Source: Acidobacteria bacterium UBA7540
Lineage (GTDB): Bacteria > Acidobacteriota > Terriglobia > UBA7540
Length of the DNA: 64,000 bases
Assembly (NCBI GenBank): GCA_002478145.1
Contig: DLMI01000027.1
Coordinates: 22,815 to 86,814 of the forward strand
Reading direction: 5' to 3'
Made by a program: the position numbers and the translations under genes. A model generated the notes under the pieces. It was given only the letters and a program-made list of their open reading frames with translations, ran no database searches and was not told where the DNA came from. Positions within the stretch are counted from its first letter, which is position 1, and the number at the start of each line of letters is the position of its first letter. Below are positions 42,374 to 51,189 of this stretch, piece after piece.

Positions 42374-43294
42374 TTGTCACAAATACTGTTTAGTGTCGTC
42401 GTCGCCTGTTACAACCAAGAAGGTTTTGTAAGAGAGGCCGTTGAATCTGCCTTGTTCCAAGAGCATCCGAGCAAGGAAATTATCGTTGTGGATGATGCCT
42501 CTCGCGACGGCACTGCGGACGTTCTAAACACTTTTGGCGAGTCCATCATTTTGGCGAGACTCCCTATAAATCGTGGAGTCGCTGCGGCACGTAACCATGG
42601 TGCATCTCTGGCAAGTGGAGAGTACTTGGTTTTCTTGGATGGTGATGACGTCTTGAGGTCCCGGGCTCTTGACGTCTATGGTCGCCTTATAACTGCCCGC
42701 TGTCCCAAGGTTATTCTTGGTCGATCCGCTCAGTGTTATGGGAAGATTCCCGAGGTGAAGACGGCTGATCCTCCGTGCGACATTCAGTTCGTCGAGTATG
42801 CTAACTTCCTTGCCAAGGACAGGCCTTATGTGTATAACACAAGCACTCTGGTCGTTAATCGCTCAACATTCTGGTCCGCAGGCGGCTGGTCGCCCGGTAT
42901 TTTCTATCAGGATATACAGGATCTCCTGATGAAGCTGGCGGTATCGGGCAAGACGATTCTGGTGCTTGCGCCAGATACCGTATGGTACAGGATGCATTCG
43001 ATGAATGCGTCTACTGAGGTCTCGCGCTTTATTGAGGGGATTTATGTGTTATTGGCAAAGGCGAGAGCCGGCTTATATCCCGGAGGACGAGAACGCTGGG
43101 TTGAAAGGTCAGCCTGGTTTGGGGGGCTGATCTTTTATTGGACGAAGACAGCGATGCGTGCCGGGCTCTATCGGGATGGATTCTTTCTGTTGGCCTCCGG
43201 GTGGTGGATGATTCTTTTTGCGGTAATTCGGAGGGGCATGGCATGGTTGGTGGGAAGAAAGCCCATTGAAATCTTACCATTGGAGCATGATTAG
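42374..43294 (+). CDS. GT2 family glycosyltransferase
   Basis: A 306-residue GT-A enzyme and paralogue of the gene at 40935. FSVVVACYNQEGFVREAVES, VVDDASRDGTADVL, NRGVAAARNHGAS and VFLDGDDVLRSRAL (DxD) are present. FYQDIQDLLMKLAVSG replaces the usual ED segment, and the shared GLYPGGRERWVERSA motif leads into a hydrophobic C-terminus. The start is TTG 42374 with a modest aagg upstream; no ATG is available. Donor unknown. It is isolated between IS110 debris and the FemAB-like gene. Confidence 0.82.
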   Translation: MSQILFSVVVACYNQEGFVREAVESALFQEHPSKEIIVVDDASRDGTADVLNTFGESIILARLPINRGVAAARNHGASLASGEYLVFLDGDDVLRSRALDVYGRLITARCPKVILGRSAQCYGKIPEVKTADPPCDIQFVEYANFLAKDRPYVYNTSTLVVNRSTFWSAGGWSPGIFYQDIQDLLMKLAVSGKTILVLAPDTVWYRMHSMNASTEVSRFIEGIYVLLAKARAGLYPGGRERWVERSAWFGGLIFYWTKTAMRAGLYRDGFFLLASGWWMILFAVIRRGMAWLVGRKPIEILPLEHD

Positions 43295-43492
43295 CGGGCG
43301 AAGGCTTTGACGGCAGTATCGTTTTCCCACACTGGAGCGCCTTGAAGACCTATTTGTGCGGATGGCGCAGTACCGCCGAGCAATCTTCCTGAGGGCCACC
43401 AGCGGGAAGCATTCGCCCAGCTGGAACCATTAAGCGCAGAGGCTGAGAAAAAGATCGAGCGGACGTGTGCTGCTCGTTGCGGACACTCTGAT

Positions 43493-44563
43493 ATGAGCAC
43501 CATTCACTGGTTATCTCCTGACGAGCAGGGCGAGTGGGATGCCTTTGTCACTCGGCATCCGCTGGGACTCGTCTATCACCTCTCATCGTGGCAGAGGGTA
43601 CTCGAAAGTGCATTTGGGCACATCCACGGACGATTCCTTGTCTTGAGGGATGGAGGCGGACAGATACAGGCAGGCGTACCCGTATATACTGTCACCAGTT
43701 GGTTATTGAAAAACAGAATCGTCAGTGTACCTTTTGCAACAATGTGCGATCCGCTTATCTCGACGAAGGAAGAGTTCGGCTTGCTGTGGCCGGCAATTGA
43801 GGACGCGTCTAGGCAACACAGGAGTAAGAGAATCGAGATTCGTACCCGGCGCATCAGCACAGACTGCATGCCTGCACTCTTAACGGCCGGCGCGAGATAC
43901 AAGCACCACTACCTGCCGCTAGGCGAGAATACCGATGTGCTGTTCCGCAGTTTCCACCTGACCTCCGTGCGCCAAAAGGTGCAGAAGGCCAGGCGTGCAG
44001 GTGTCATCGTGGAAGAGCGGCAGGATGAGCAAAGCCTGCGTGTGTTCCATGCCTTCCTAGTCGCTACGCGGCGCAGGCGCTCGCTTCCGCCGATGCCATT
44101 TGCTTTCTTTCAGGCGATGTATCGCTGGCTGAGTCCGGATCACGCCGCGCTGTACATGGCAGTGCACGCGGGCGAGCCGGTCGGGGGACTCCTGGCTTTG
44201 AAGTTCAAGGACCTGTGGACCATGGAGTATTCCGGCGATGCGGACAACGCGACCACGGGCGCCAATCAACTTCTTTGTTGGGAGACGATCCAGCGCGCCA
44301 AGAGTAGTGGCGCCCGATGCTTCAGCTTCGGCCGTACGGCGCTCGATAACACGGGTTTGCTAGATTACAAGAGGCGGTGGGCTACCGTTGAAGAGGACTT
44401 GACCGACTTCATTAATCCTCCGGGTTCCAGGTCAGCGCCAGGCAATGAATCCCCTAAAGCGGCCAATCGGACCCTTTACGAGATCGCGAAGCGACTCCTA
44501 CGATACGCCCCCGCCGCAGTTCAGAAATCTTTCGGCGACTTCTGTTACCGTCATCTCGGATAG
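43493..44563 (+). CDS. FemAB/GNAT-like acyltransferase (paralogue)
   Basis: A 356-residue protein of the same family as 35971-37164. FVTRHPLGLVYHLSSWQRVL, VSVPFATMCDPLI and VRQKVQKARRAGVIVEERQD are conserved, as is MEYSGDADNATTGANQLLCW with FGRTALDNTGLLDYKRRWA in place of the partner's RSDW...FKDRLG. It ends KSFGDFCYRHLG, like the other copy's LFYRHIG. FemAB-like proteins in polysaccharide loci are thought to attach acyl or amino-acid groups; neither substrate is known here. ATG 43493 is taken. Confidence 0.77.
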   Translation: MSTIHWLSPDEQGEWDAFVTRHPLGLVYHLSSWQRVLESAFGHIHGRFLVLRDGGGQIQAGVPVYTVTSWLLKNRIVSVPFATMCDPLISTKEEFGLLWPAIEDASRQHRSKRIEIRTRRISTDCMPALLTAGARYKHHYLPLGENTDVLFRSFHLTSVRQKVQKARRAGVIVEERQDEQSLRVFHAFLVATRRRRSLPPMPFAFFQAMYRWLSPDHAALYMAVHAGEPVGGLLALKFKDLWTMEYSGDADNATTGANQLLCWETIQRAKSSGARCFSFGRTALDNTGLLDYKRRWATVEEDLTDFINPPGSRSAPGNESPKAANRTLYEIAKRLLRYAPAAVQKSFGDFCYRHLG

Positions 44564-44655
44564 GTTGAAGGGAAAGCGGCCTGCGGCCTGGCGAAGGCAC
44601 ACGTGCAGAAAGTGACTGTCGAATTTGTAAATACCGTTGACACCTGGGGGGACCC

Positions 44656-45849
44656 ATGCGATTTGGGATTATAGGATGTGGTGTTACTGCCGACCTCTAT
44701 ATGGACAGCCTAAGACGCTATCCTCATTTGGAGTTGGTATCGGTGACAGACCGCGATCAGCAACGTACTTCCCAATTTTGTGCTTATCACTCGGTAAAAC
44801 CCTGTCCGACTCTAGAAGCGATGTTGGCCGACCCCAACATCGAGATGATCGTCAATCTAACCAATTCGAGTAAACATTATGAAGTGTCCAAGGCGTGTTT
44901 AGAGGCGGGGAAGCATTTGTACTCTGAAAAGCCCCTGTCGCCGGTATTTTCACAGGCCCAAGAATTAGTGGAGTTGGCGGCCGCCAAAGGCCTCTATTTG
45001 TCCGCAGCCCCGTGCGGTGTGTTGGGAGAAACGGCCCAAACGCTGTGGAGAGCTTTGCGCAACAGTGCCATAGGAACGGTTCGCGTGGTGTATGCAGAAC
45101 TTGATGATGGTCCTCTTCATTTGGGGGATCCGCATACCTGGCGCTCTGCATCGGGTGCTCCCTACGACTACAAGGAAGAGTTCCAGGTGGGCGCTACGGT
45201 GGAACATGCGGGGTATTATCTGAGTTGGTTTACGGCCTTCTTTGGACCGGCCAAAACCATCACGGCTTTTTCGGCTTGTTTATGGCCTAACAAACAAGTG
45301 GTGCCCGAAGAGCCTCTATATGTGACGACTCCGGACTTCTCAGTTGCGTGCATCACTTTTGAATCAGGAGTGGTCGCTAGATTGACGTGCAGTCTCGTGG
45401 CCCCTCACAACCACGTGATGCGAATCGTAGGAGATACGGGAGTTTTGAGGGTCGACGAGGTTTGGAACTATTCTGCCCCGGTGCATCTCGATAGATATTC
45501 CAAACTGAAGTTTCGGGCCGAGAGGTATTCGATAACCAAGGCTTACCCATTCATAACTCATTGGTTAGGCCCCCGTCCTAGAACATATCCACCAGTGAAG
45601 AGATCTAGCTGGAGGAAGCAATATGCTCGGCATCGCCAAGATTTCGCACGAGGGGTTGCAGAACTGGCGCGAGCGATTACCGAACAACGCCCGCCTCGAC
45701 TGCCGGCTGATTTCTGTTTGCATTTGAATGAACTCGTGACAGTCATCCAGAATCCCACCCAGACGCCTTACCAAGTAAAGACTACTTTTAAGCCTTTACA
45801 ACCCTTGGATGACGCTGCACTGAAGGAATATCTCTCAATAAACTGGTAG
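44656..45849 (+). CDS. Gfo/Idh/MocA family oxidoreductase
   Basis: A 397-residue NAD(P)-dependent oxidoreductase. FGIIGCGVTADLYMDSLRRY is the Rossmann motif, SEKPLSPVFSQAQELVELAA the family EKP signature, and EEFQVGATVEHAGYYLSWF occupies the catalytic His position (EHAGYY). It has a long basic C-terminal extension. It is clearly distinct from the WlbA-like protein at 7881 and does not sit with an aminotransferase, so the substrate cannot be named. Acting on a nucleotide sugar or on a free cyclic sugar are both possible. Confidence 0.78.
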   Translation: MRFGIIGCGVTADLYMDSLRRYPHLELVSVTDRDQQRTSQFCAYHSVKPCPTLEAMLADPNIEMIVNLTNSSKHYEVSKACLEAGKHLYSEKPLSPVFSQAQELVELAAAKGLYLSAAPCGVLGETAQTLWRALRNSAIGTVRVVYAELDDGPLHLGDPHTWRSASGAPYDYKEEFQVGATVEHAGYYLSWFTAFFGPAKTITAFSACLWPNKQVVPEEPLYVTTPDFSVACITFESGVVARLTCSLVAPHNHVMRIVGDTGVLRVDEVWNYSAPVHLDRYSKLKFRAERYSITKAYPFITHWLGPRPRTYPPVKRSSWRKQYARHRQDFARGVAELARAITEQRPPRLPADFCLHLNELVTVIQNPTQTPYQVKTTFKPLQPLDDAALKEYLSINW

Positions 45850-46050
45850 CGCCCTCTATAACGGCATCGGCTTTACGAACCTCGCATGACGTGCCTGGCG
45901 TTTTTTGTACCAGCGGGAGTGAGAGAAAATCACTCCAAAGAGCCCAACCCAACTTCCACACTCGGCGGGATGAAATGCTGTATTTGCAATAGGTTGCCAT
46001 TTCATTCCGTCATTATGGAGAGAGGTCGCGCCAAGATCTCACCGGTTTCA

Positions 46051-46578
46051 TTACCTCCGTCGGACCTTCAAAGTCGAGTAGATGTCTCGGTGAATTGGTT
46101 CGGGCGTGGTGCCTTTGCGAATCTTCAAGGCCCTGCCGTCGCGGCGGGCGGTGGTTTTGATGCCCTGCAAGTCGGATCCTGCGGCCGGTTCGATCATGGC
46201 GATGGTGCCCACCAATTCGCCGCGCGCCATGCGGGAAAGCCAGTTGCGTTTCTGTTCCTCGCTGCCGTAGGCGAGGATGTAATGCGCCACGATACTGTGG
46301 ACGCCGGAACCGAAGTGGACTCCTGCTTGAGCGAGTTCTTCCGTCACCACGGCTTCGTCGGCGAAGGTTCCTCCCCCTCCGCCGTATTTTTCGGGCACGT
46401 CGGTGAGCAGGATGCCTGTCGCACCTGCTTTTGTCCAGGCTTCCGCATCGGGGCGATGCTGCTGGCGCCAGCGAGTTTGATGCGGCGCGAGTTCTTCTTG
46501 TATGAAGCGGCGGACCGTCTTGCGGAACATCCGCAACTCGTCATTCATCCAGGGGGATTGGTAGGTAACGGTTGGCAT
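46051..46578 (-). pseudogene. Acyl-CoA dehydrogenase N-terminal fragment
   Basis: About 150 codons read MFRKTVRRFIQEELAPHQ, DVPEKYGGGGG, SGVHSIVAHYILAYGSEEQK and IAMIEPAAGSDLQGIKTTAR. These are the N-terminal helical domain and the start of the middle domain of acyl-CoA dehydrogenases. Homology stops at RDGRALKIRKG, where the following 25 codons are unrelated, and the FAD-binding C-terminal domain is absent. It is a second housekeeping-gene fragment in this scrambled zone, on the opposite strand. The spacer 46579-46978 next to it holds nothing recognisable. Confidence 0.82.
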
Positions 46579-46978
46579 AATGGCGCATAATTATAGCGCA
46601 GCGGCAGTGATATCGCCAGGACGGTTGACGGGCGACCGCGAGTGAGTACCAAATTGAGGCATCAGACGTAAGGGGGGAAGATGGCCCCGTGCTGAAATTA
46701 CCTTCCCCCTCCAGTGTTGCTGGCAACGCGGTGCTATCCGGCGATCCTTATGCCGCTTTTTGAAGGCAAGCGCGGGGGACCAAAGGTCGAGACGAGCGCT
46801 TGTCAGCGGACGATCCAGAAGCCGTTTACTGAACAAATCTCCCGGACATTGCAGTCAGACTTGCGGTATCATGCCGGGCCAGATCTCGAGGAAGTTGAAA
46901 ACAAGGCAGCATACTCAACGATTTGCGTACGCGGCGCCGGATCCTTTCAGCAGAGAAATAGGAGGGATGGCGGATTGA

Positions 46979-47752
46979 ATGCATCGTAAGGCTGAATCTT
47001 GGCAGGCCGCGCCCATCAGATGGGCTTTTCCCTCAGACCGCATCGACATTTGGCGGGTGTGCCTTGACTCTGCTGAGTTGTCCGAGAGGGATTGGCGTGA
47101 CATCCTTGCCCCGGATGAAATCGCTCGTGCGTCGCGCTTTTACTTCGAGGATGACCGCAGGCGATTCGTGAAGTGCCGGCTCGCACTGAGAATCCTTCTC
47201 GGTGGATACCTCGAAATACAACCGGCTGAGATTCGCTTTCAGTACGAGAACAATGGCAAGCCAGAGATTGCCCTGCCACATGATGCCCGCGGCTTGCGCT
47301 TCAGCGTCTAGAATTCCGGCGGATTGGCGTTGATTGCTGTCGGTTCCGGGAGCGCGATTGGTGTAGATATCGAGAAAATTCGTCCCAAGCCGGATTTCCT
47401 GGATATTGCCAGGCGGTTTTTTCCCGCTCGTGAAGTCCAGGCCATACTCGCGGTCAGCGAGAATAAAAGGCAGGAGGCTTTCTTCGCCTGCTGGACTCGC
47501 AAAGAGGCATTTCTGAAAGCAACCGGCATCGGGCTCTCGTACCCGTTATCGGAGTTTTCCGGATCCGTTGACCCCGATGGGCCAGCCGAGCTTTGGGAGG
47601 TGAAAGGAGATCCAAACGCTGTTACTCATTGGTCTTTGGAGAGCGTGCGCCCGGGAGCAGGGTACATGGGAGCTTTGGCTTATAAGGGTCCGGTGTGCCG
47701 CGTAAAATGGTTGTGCCGGGCTGATTGTCTACTGCCCGCCCATACTGTCTAA
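46979..47752 (+). pseudogene. Sfp-type phosphopantetheinyl transferase with an in-frame stop
   Basis: A single frame of 258 codons encodes a full-length 4'-phosphopantetheinyl transferase except for one TAG at 47309-47311. Before it comes RIDIWRVCLDSAELSERDWR and FVKCRLALRILLGGYL; after it NSGGLALIAVG, GVDIEKIRPKPDFLDIARRF (the GxD metal motif) and FFACWTRKEAFLKATGIGLS (WTRKEA). The stop replaces the Ser and the next codon turns His to Asn in the invariant SHSGG motif. Ribosome binding site ggaggga at 46961-46967. Such enzymes activate acyl or peptidyl carrier proteins; one in an EPS locus could have served lipid or polyketide decoration. Confidence 0.8.
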
Positions 47753-47795
47753 AGCCCGTGGGCCCCTGGGAATGCCACCTGCTCACGATGTGAAT

Positions 47796-47840
47796 TTGTA
47801 AGGTCAGGGCTTATGTGAGTACACAATTGTAAAGTCAGGA
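47796..47840 (+). repeat. Short direct repeat before rmlA
   Basis: ttgtaaggtcagg (47796-47808) recurs as ttgtaaagtcagg (47827-47839), 31 bases apart and just ahead of the rmlA start, three helical turns. The second copy overlaps the ribosome binding site region. It may be a protein-binding direct repeat, or chance. Confidence 0.3.
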
Positions 47841-47847
47841 GTGTGAG

Positions 47848-48624
47848 TTGAAAGGTGTTGTTCTCGCAGGAGGCACAGGCAGCCGCTTATTCCCACTGAC
47901 GAAGGTCACGAATAAGCATCTATTGCCTGTTTTTGACAAGCCGATGATCTATTACCCCATTCAAACCCTCGTCAACGCGGGTATCACAGAAATTTTGTTG
48001 GTGACCGGTGGAAAGAACGCGGGAGAGTTCCTCAGGCTTCTTGGAAATGGTAAGGAATTCGGATTGAAGCACATGAACTACACCTACCAGGAACATGAAG
48101 GTGGAATTGCTGAAGCTCTTGGCCTGGCTGAGCATTTTGCCGAGGAAGAACCTATTTGTGTGGTGCTTGGAGACAACCTGATTGAATATAACATTTGTCA
48201 GGCCACCGAGAACTTCAAAAGCCAACCCAGAGGGGCAAAGGTAATTTTAAAGAAAGTCCCAGATGCTCAGAGGTTCGGAGTTGCGGAAATCCGTGGCAAC
48301 CGGGTGGTTAACATCGAGGAGAAACCCAAGGCTCCCAAGTCCGATTACGCAGTGATCGGCATCTACTTCTACGACAAAAGTGTATTCGAAAAGATCCACA
48401 GGCTTAAGCCTTCGGGAAGGGGTGAGTTGGAGATAACGGGCGTCAACAACTTTTACATCGACGAAGGTACCCTCACCTATGAGGTCCTGGATGGATGGTG
48501 GACGGATGCGGGGACTTTCGAATCATTGCTGCGCGCGAACAATTTTGTTGCCCAAACTGCCGCGAGCAAGCTGGCTGTCAGCGTCGGAGCCGAGAGTGGA
48601 CGCGCTGCCGAGGAGACAGTTTAG
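47848..48624 (+). CDS. rmlA: Glucose-1-phosphate thymidylyltransferase-like nucleotidyltransferase
   Basis: A 258-residue RmlA-type enzyme. KGVVLAGGTGSRLFPLTKVT is the nucleotide-binding loop, KHLLPVFDKPMIYYPIQTLV and VVLGDNLIEYNI hold the metal-binding Asp, and VAEIRGNRVVNIEEKPKAPK with YAVIGIYFYDKSVFE follow. ELEITGVNNFYIDEG and GWWTDAGTFESLLRAN contain the second metal Asp. It is shorter than E. coli RmlA (about 290) and closer to archaeal/actinobacterial short forms. It would make dTDP-glucose from dTTP and glucose-1-phosphate. The start TTG 47848 has cagga upstream. It overlaps rmlB by one base. Confidence 0.87.
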   Translation: MKGVVLAGGTGSRLFPLTKVTNKHLLPVFDKPMIYYPIQTLVNAGITEILLVTGGKNAGEFLRLLGNGKEFGLKHMNYTYQEHEGGIAEALGLAEHFAEEEPICVVLGDNLIEYNICQATENFKSQPRGAKVILKKVPDAQRFGVAEIRGNRVVNIEEKPKAPKSDYAVIGIYFYDKSVFEKIHRLKPSGRGELEITGVNNFYIDEGTLTYEVLDGWWTDAGTFESLLRANNFVAQTAASKLAVSVGAESGRAAEETV

Positions 48625-49724
48625 TGAAAATCTTTATTACAGGCGGGGCTGGTTTTATTGGCTCAAACTTCATTCGGCATGTGCTCTCGCTCGGTGGCAG
48701 CTACACCGTCGTTAACTTCGACAAACTGACTTACGCCGGAAACCTTGCGAACTTGCAATCGGTAGCGGGCGACCCTAGATACCAGTTCGTGAAGGGCGAC
48801 ATCTGTGACCCTGATGCTGTTAGCCAGGCCATGCGAGGGTGTGACGTCGTGGTGCATTTCGCGGCAGAATCGCACGTGGATCGCAGCATCTACGAGCCTG
48901 CCCCGGTGATCCAAACCAACATTACCGGAACGTTCATCCTGCTACAGGTGGCGCGCACGCTCAACATGCAACGATTCCTTCATGTCTCGACAGATGAGGT
49001 CTATGGCGATTTGCCACCCGGCGTGAGTGCAGACGAGACCTTCGCATTAAAACCCAGCAGTCCGTACTCGGCCTCCAAGGCCGGATCGGATTTATTGGTT
49101 CGGTCCTTTGTTAAGACATATCGATTTCCGGCTCTGACTACACGCTCCTCCAATAACTACGGGCCGTACCAATTTCCCGAAAAGTTTCTGCCCCTCATGA
49201 TCACCAACGCCCTCGGAAACAAGCCACTTCCGGTCTACGGCGATGGCCGGCAGCAGCGTGATTGGCTGCACGTAGAAGACAACTGCCGGGGGATCCTGGC
49301 GGTTCTTGAACGTGGGAGAGTTGGTGAAACCTACAATATCGGCGGCACCGAAGTGCTCGAAAACCTGGAAGTAATTTCGCGGCTGCTGAAGCTGATCGGG
49401 AAGCCGGAATCTCTCATCACCTCGGTGGCTGATCGCCCCGGCCACGATAGGCGATACGCTCTGAATTGTACAAAGATCGAAAAAGAACTCCACTGGCACC
49501 CTCACATTCAACTCGATAGGGGGCTGGAGCAGACAGTCAAATGGTATCGTGAGCACGCAGATTGGGTGGAAGCTGTGCGGCGGGGGGAATATCGCACCTA
49601 TTATGCAAAATACTACGAGGAGCGGAACTCCTCATTAGAGGCGGTGATGTCAGCCGGGGGTGATTCTCTCGCCTCCGGCGCTGCAGGGGAAGAAAGAGGC
49701 TCCCGCAAAGACCACACGAACTGA
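48624..49724 (+). CDS. rmlB: dTDP-glucose 4,6-dehydratase
   Basis: A 366-residue extended SDR. KIFITGGAGFIGSNFIRHVL binds NAD, HFAAESHVDRSIYEP is diagnostic, STDEVYGDLPPGV carries the Thr-Asp-Glu catalytic trio, and YSASKAGSDLLVRS the YxxxK. RSSNNYGPYQFPEKFLPLMI and DNCRGILAVLERG are also typical of RmlB. It dehydrates dTDP-glucose to the 4-keto-6-deoxy sugar. GTG 48624 overlaps the rmlA stop (TAGTG), and gaggagaca lies just upstream; open codons before it belong to another frame of rmlA. The C-terminal 25 residues are low-complexity. Confidence 0.93.
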   Translation: MKIFITGGAGFIGSNFIRHVLSLGGSYTVVNFDKLTYAGNLANLQSVAGDPRYQFVKGDICDPDAVSQAMRGCDVVVHFAAESHVDRSIYEPAPVIQTNITGTFILLQVARTLNMQRFLHVSTDEVYGDLPPGVSADETFALKPSSPYSASKAGSDLLVRSFVKTYRFPALTTRSSNNYGPYQFPEKFLPLMITNALGNKPLPVYGDGRQQRDWLHVEDNCRGILAVLERGRVGETYNIGGTEVLENLEVISRLLKLIGKPESLITSVADRPGHDRRYALNCTKIEKELHWHPHIQLDRGLEQTVKWYREHADWVEAVRRGEYRTYYAKYYEERNSSLEAVMSAGGDSLASGAAGEERGSRKDHTN

Positions 49725-49895
49725 TGGTCGGCGAAGGCTTAAGCCTTTTCGAGAGGTTTGAATCGAGAGGACTGGAAAACCGAGCTCTAAAGCAGGCGCA
49801 TTTGGAGCCAATGGTCCTTTGGAAAGTGGCGCTCGCTCAGCATCTCGATGAAATCAAGCAGGGCGGCCAAGCGCGAGATTTCGAGGAGAGTAAAC

Positions 49896-50513
49896 GTGGG
49901 ACCGCAAACTGGAGCATCATCCTCAACCACCGTTGGAGAGTCTAGGCTCATTGCCGAGCGTTATGGACAGCGCTTGGTGATTGTGCCCCATCCGAAGCCA
50001 GGCGTTGGAGAGGTTATTACGGATCCCAACTCTGCGCGTATCATCCCTGGCGTGGAAACGGAGCCGTTCGTTCAATGGCCGGATGATCGCGGCAGTTTTG
50101 GGGAGTTGTTTCGCTTCGACAACCAGGGGATCGCTCGCGATTTTGTTCCATCGGAGTTGAATCGAATTCAAGTGTCGATCACATTGTCCTACTCCGGCGT
50201 GATTAAGGCCATACACTACCATTTCGAACAAACCGATTTATGGGTGCCGGTGAAAGGGATGTTTCAAGTATTCCTGTGCGATCTACGGGAAAGCTCTCCT
50301 GCTTGTGGCCGGATAAACACTCTGTTCATAGGAGACCAACGTCCATGGAAATTGCGGATACCCCCGGGCGTGGGGCATGGGTATAAGATCCTGGGGGACA
50401 AGCCGGGCCAGCTTGTGTATGCAATGGACAGATATTACAACCCGCGCGACGAAGGCCGGATTCCCTTCGATGACCCCGGAATTAACTACGATTGGACAAC
50501 CCACCCGCGCTAA
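49896..50513 (+). CDS. rmlC: dTDP-4-dehydrorhamnose 3,5-epimerase-like protein
   Basis: About 205 residues with the cupin fold of RmlC. SFGELFRFDNQGIARDFVPS, VSITLSYSGVIKAIHYHFEQ (the catalytic His position; the usual RGLH is here KAIH), TDLWVPVKGMFQVFLCDLRE and IPPGVGHGYKILGD are recognisable. The C-terminal YYNPRDEGRIPFDDPGINYD is characteristic. GTG 49896 has gaggag about 8 bases upstream. With rmlA and rmlB it forms a dTDP-rhamnose operon, but the 4-reductase rmlD is not in this window. The altered RGLH context could mean a changed product, so the symbol is slightly tentative. Confidence 0.8.
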   Translation: MGPQTGASSSTTVGESRLIAERYGQRLVIVPHPKPGVGEVITDPNSARIIPGVETEPFVQWPDDRGSFGELFRFDNQGIARDFVPSELNRIQVSITLSYSGVIKAIHYHFEQTDLWVPVKGMFQVFLCDLRESSPACGRINTLFIGDQRPWKLRIPPGVGHGYKILGDKPGQLVYAMDRYYNPRDEGRIPFDDPGINYDWTTHPR

Positions 50514-50735
50514 CAAAGGGCAGGGCAATTTTGATTGTCCTGTTGCCCCACCTTCCACATTTGCGAGGCACGAGTAATACTCCGGGACTGGCGAACTTGA
50601 GGTTCCCCTGCGGCCCAGGTGCGGGCCAGCAACCTCTGCGGGGGGGGAGAGCCACGGGAACGGGCTGTCAAGAAGGTACGTAATTGGCAGAGGGCCCTTC
50701 GGCGCCGGGAGGTCCAGAGTGACGAAGGGCGAGCG

Positions 50736-50936
50736 ATGGATTGCGTAACGGTCGAGACTACCGCTTATAGCGTGGCTTCTCACCAAAGGGCACGATTCCG
50801 TCTTGTCTACGAGGTGGCACCCTTCCGGGATGGACTAGAGTGCTGGTTCCTTGTTGCCATGGAGGAACTGCAAGCTGCGCTCGCCCGCAATCCCGTTGAA
50901 ACTGAAAGCGTCGAGGCCGTCAGCTTTCGGGGCTAG
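50736..50936 (+). CDS. Possible small protein of unknown function
   Basis: A 66-codon frame from ATG 50736 encodes FRLVYEVAPFRDGLECWFLV and MEELQAALARNPVETESVEA, which look like real alpha/beta protein, and gaagggcgag precedes the start. Homology is not recognised. It lies in the 676-base spacer between rmlC and the WD40-like gene; the rest of that spacer shows nothing else. Confidence 0.3.
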   Translation: MDCVTVETTAYSVASHQRARFRLVYEVAPFRDGLECWFLVAMEELQAALARNPVETESVEAVSFRG

Positions 50937-51189
50937 ACTCTTGACCTGATGGTTTTCGTCAGTTGATCGGCCGTAAGCGTCCGGTGAACCCAGGATGTCT
51001 GTGACTTCTACTCCCCTCACCCCTGCAGGATGCGCTTTGCGCGCCGCTCACGCGAGTTTTGAGCGATCGGTTTGCTTGCTGCCGGATCTTCATGATATGA
51101 GTTAAGGCCCTGGTGAGTTACACTGTCGCTGGTTTTGCAGGCTTCAGAAGCATTCCAGATACGCGCTTGAGTTTGCGTGGAAGAGGGGC

